NCBI GenBank assembly: GCA_003993805.1
Contig: RSEF01000001.1
Span: forward strand, 75,195,009-75,259,008
Length of the DNA stretch: 64,000 bases
Reading direction: 5' to 3'
Source of the DNA: Himantopus leucocephalus
Lineage: Eukaryota; Chordata; Aves; Charadriiformes; Recurvirostridae
Under the pieces are notes generated by a model. It saw only the letters and a list, made by a program, of their open reading frames with translations, did not search any database and was not told the origin of the DNA. Positions 62,780-64,000 of this stretch are shown piece after piece; within the stretch, counting starts at the first letter, position 1; the number at the start of each line of letters is the position of its first letter. The position numbers were made by a program, and so were the translations under genes.

Positions 62780-64000
62780 TTACCTCTAAATCTGCTGGCT
62801 GCCATATCAGGCAGGGACTAAGAACTTTCTAATTGTTTTTGTATTGAAAGAATAAATCTTTCACAAATCTTTTAAGATTGTTCTCTCACTTGTATACTCA
62901 TCTTTGGGCTGTATGTGTGTGGATCTAGCTCTGAAGAAGGCTAAGTGTGCTCCCCTTTCAGAAGGCCTTTTTAGAACATCAGTTGTTCACAAATAATAGA
63001 AGGCCTTCTAATTCGCTAAGGCTGTACACTTTGCCTTTAGAATCCTGGCTCAGAACATACCCAGTTGGAGAGCTCAGGATTCAGAGGCTGTGCAGGGAAG
63101 GGCTGTTGTCCTTCCTGAAGTCTCCAAACTGCTGCTCCGGAATCCCTAAAAAAATCCCTTCTGCAGTACTCCTATGAAAAATAGAAAGAAAGTGTAAAGA
63201 ATGGAAAGAAACACATTTTAGGCCAATTGGATTTTTCTGGTTTCTGTGGAGGGTAACACCTTTGGTTCTTTCCTGTGAGAATTATTATTAAATGTGAATT
63301 TCAGTACTATTAAAAAAAATATCTTACAAGCACCTTTACTTCAAATGCCACCTCTTTACCAAACCTGTTTTCATGAACTACATCTTCTTAGTGTACTTTG
63401 ACAGAAGAAATGTTTTAGGGGAGGGCATGGTGTTCACTCTTATGTCACCTGATTCTCCTTCATTAGCAGGATCTGTCCATCTTAATCCTACAATCAGTTT
63501 CTTCCTGCTTGTCTGTATAGCAAATTATTTGCATGAGAATTGCTGAGTAAGGAAACCTCAAGTTATAGTAGAATTTTATTTATGCTGAAGAAATTAATGC
63601 CAGCTAATATTCTTGTTTCTTGTTCTATTTTTCTTCTGTATTTGATTTTTGGTAATTGGCCCAACTTGTGTCCCACTGTGGGAACTTGGCAGAGAGAGAG
63701 GGATATAGAACAGAGAAAAAGATTTGTAGGTGGCAGGGAGAGCTTGTGTATGTGGCTGCAAATGTATGTGAGCTGGCATAAAGCAAGGCTATGTGGATGT
63801 TAGCTGTGTAACTAATGCTGTATATAAATCCTTATCTAGCTGAAAATGTGATCCGAGAAGAGCAAAAGAAATATTTACAGGTACCCCACTGGTGTTTGAT
63901 TTCTGTACAAGAGTGATCAGCATGCACCTAATTACTTTCCCAGAGATTATGTCCATGCAAGGGTGAATCATGCAACTCTTGGTTGACTCATGTCTGGAAA
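62780..64000. other. Non-coding stretch to the right edge, presumed CACNA1C intron 1
   Basis: About 1.2 kb of AT-rich sequence. No exon, RNA gene or repeat was recognised. Confidence 0.7.

Overview
This is vertebrate nuclear DNA, almost certainly from a bird. It is intron-rich and AT-rich, and its main repeats are CR1 LINE fragments with typical avian 3' ends plus one degraded avian ERVL-type LTR. The CR1 and LTR families look more like those of Neoaves than of galliforms, but that is only an impression. There is nothing prokaryotic here: no operons and no CRISPR array.

Two real genes can be read, on opposite strands and interlocked. On the minus strand is the 5' half of DCP1B, a cofactor of the mRNA-decapping complex. 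Exon 1 lies in a CpG island at about 31.6-32.6 kb, followed leftwards by exons 2-5 at 30.7, 28.1, 6.3 and 4.0 kb. Together they encode residues 1-175 in a continuous frame with canonical splice sites. The remaining exons lie left of the window. On the plus strand, inside the 21.7-kb third intron of DCP1B, sits one coding exon (18479-18608) that matches the alternative 'cardiac' first exon (exon 1a) of CACNA1C, the L-type calcium channel Cav1.2. It ends in a phase-1 donor, as expected for splicing to CACNA1C exon 2. No later CACNA1C exon is visible, so everything to the right, including DCP1B exons 1-3 and its promoter, would lie in the first intron of exon-1a transcripts.

Layout: 1-3955, part of DCP1B intron 5 with a CR1 tail and a decayed coding-like block of unknown origin; 3956-6347, exons 5 and 4; 6348-28069, intron 3 with an assembly duplication, a 100-N gap in a CR1, CACNA1C exon 1a and an ERVL LTR; 28070-31910, exons 3 to 1 with a CR1 in intron 2; about 31560-32570, the CpG-island promoter with a YY1-type motif over the start codon and G-rich repeats; 32.6-64 kb, sequence with no recognisable exon and six CR1 fragments, the longest about 2 kb.

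The two genes are unrelated in biochemistry (mRNA decapping versus calcium entry). Their relation here is positional: head-to-head transcription with an overlap of at least 13 kb. Most other open frames are chance frames in introns, in CR1 or in the CpG island.
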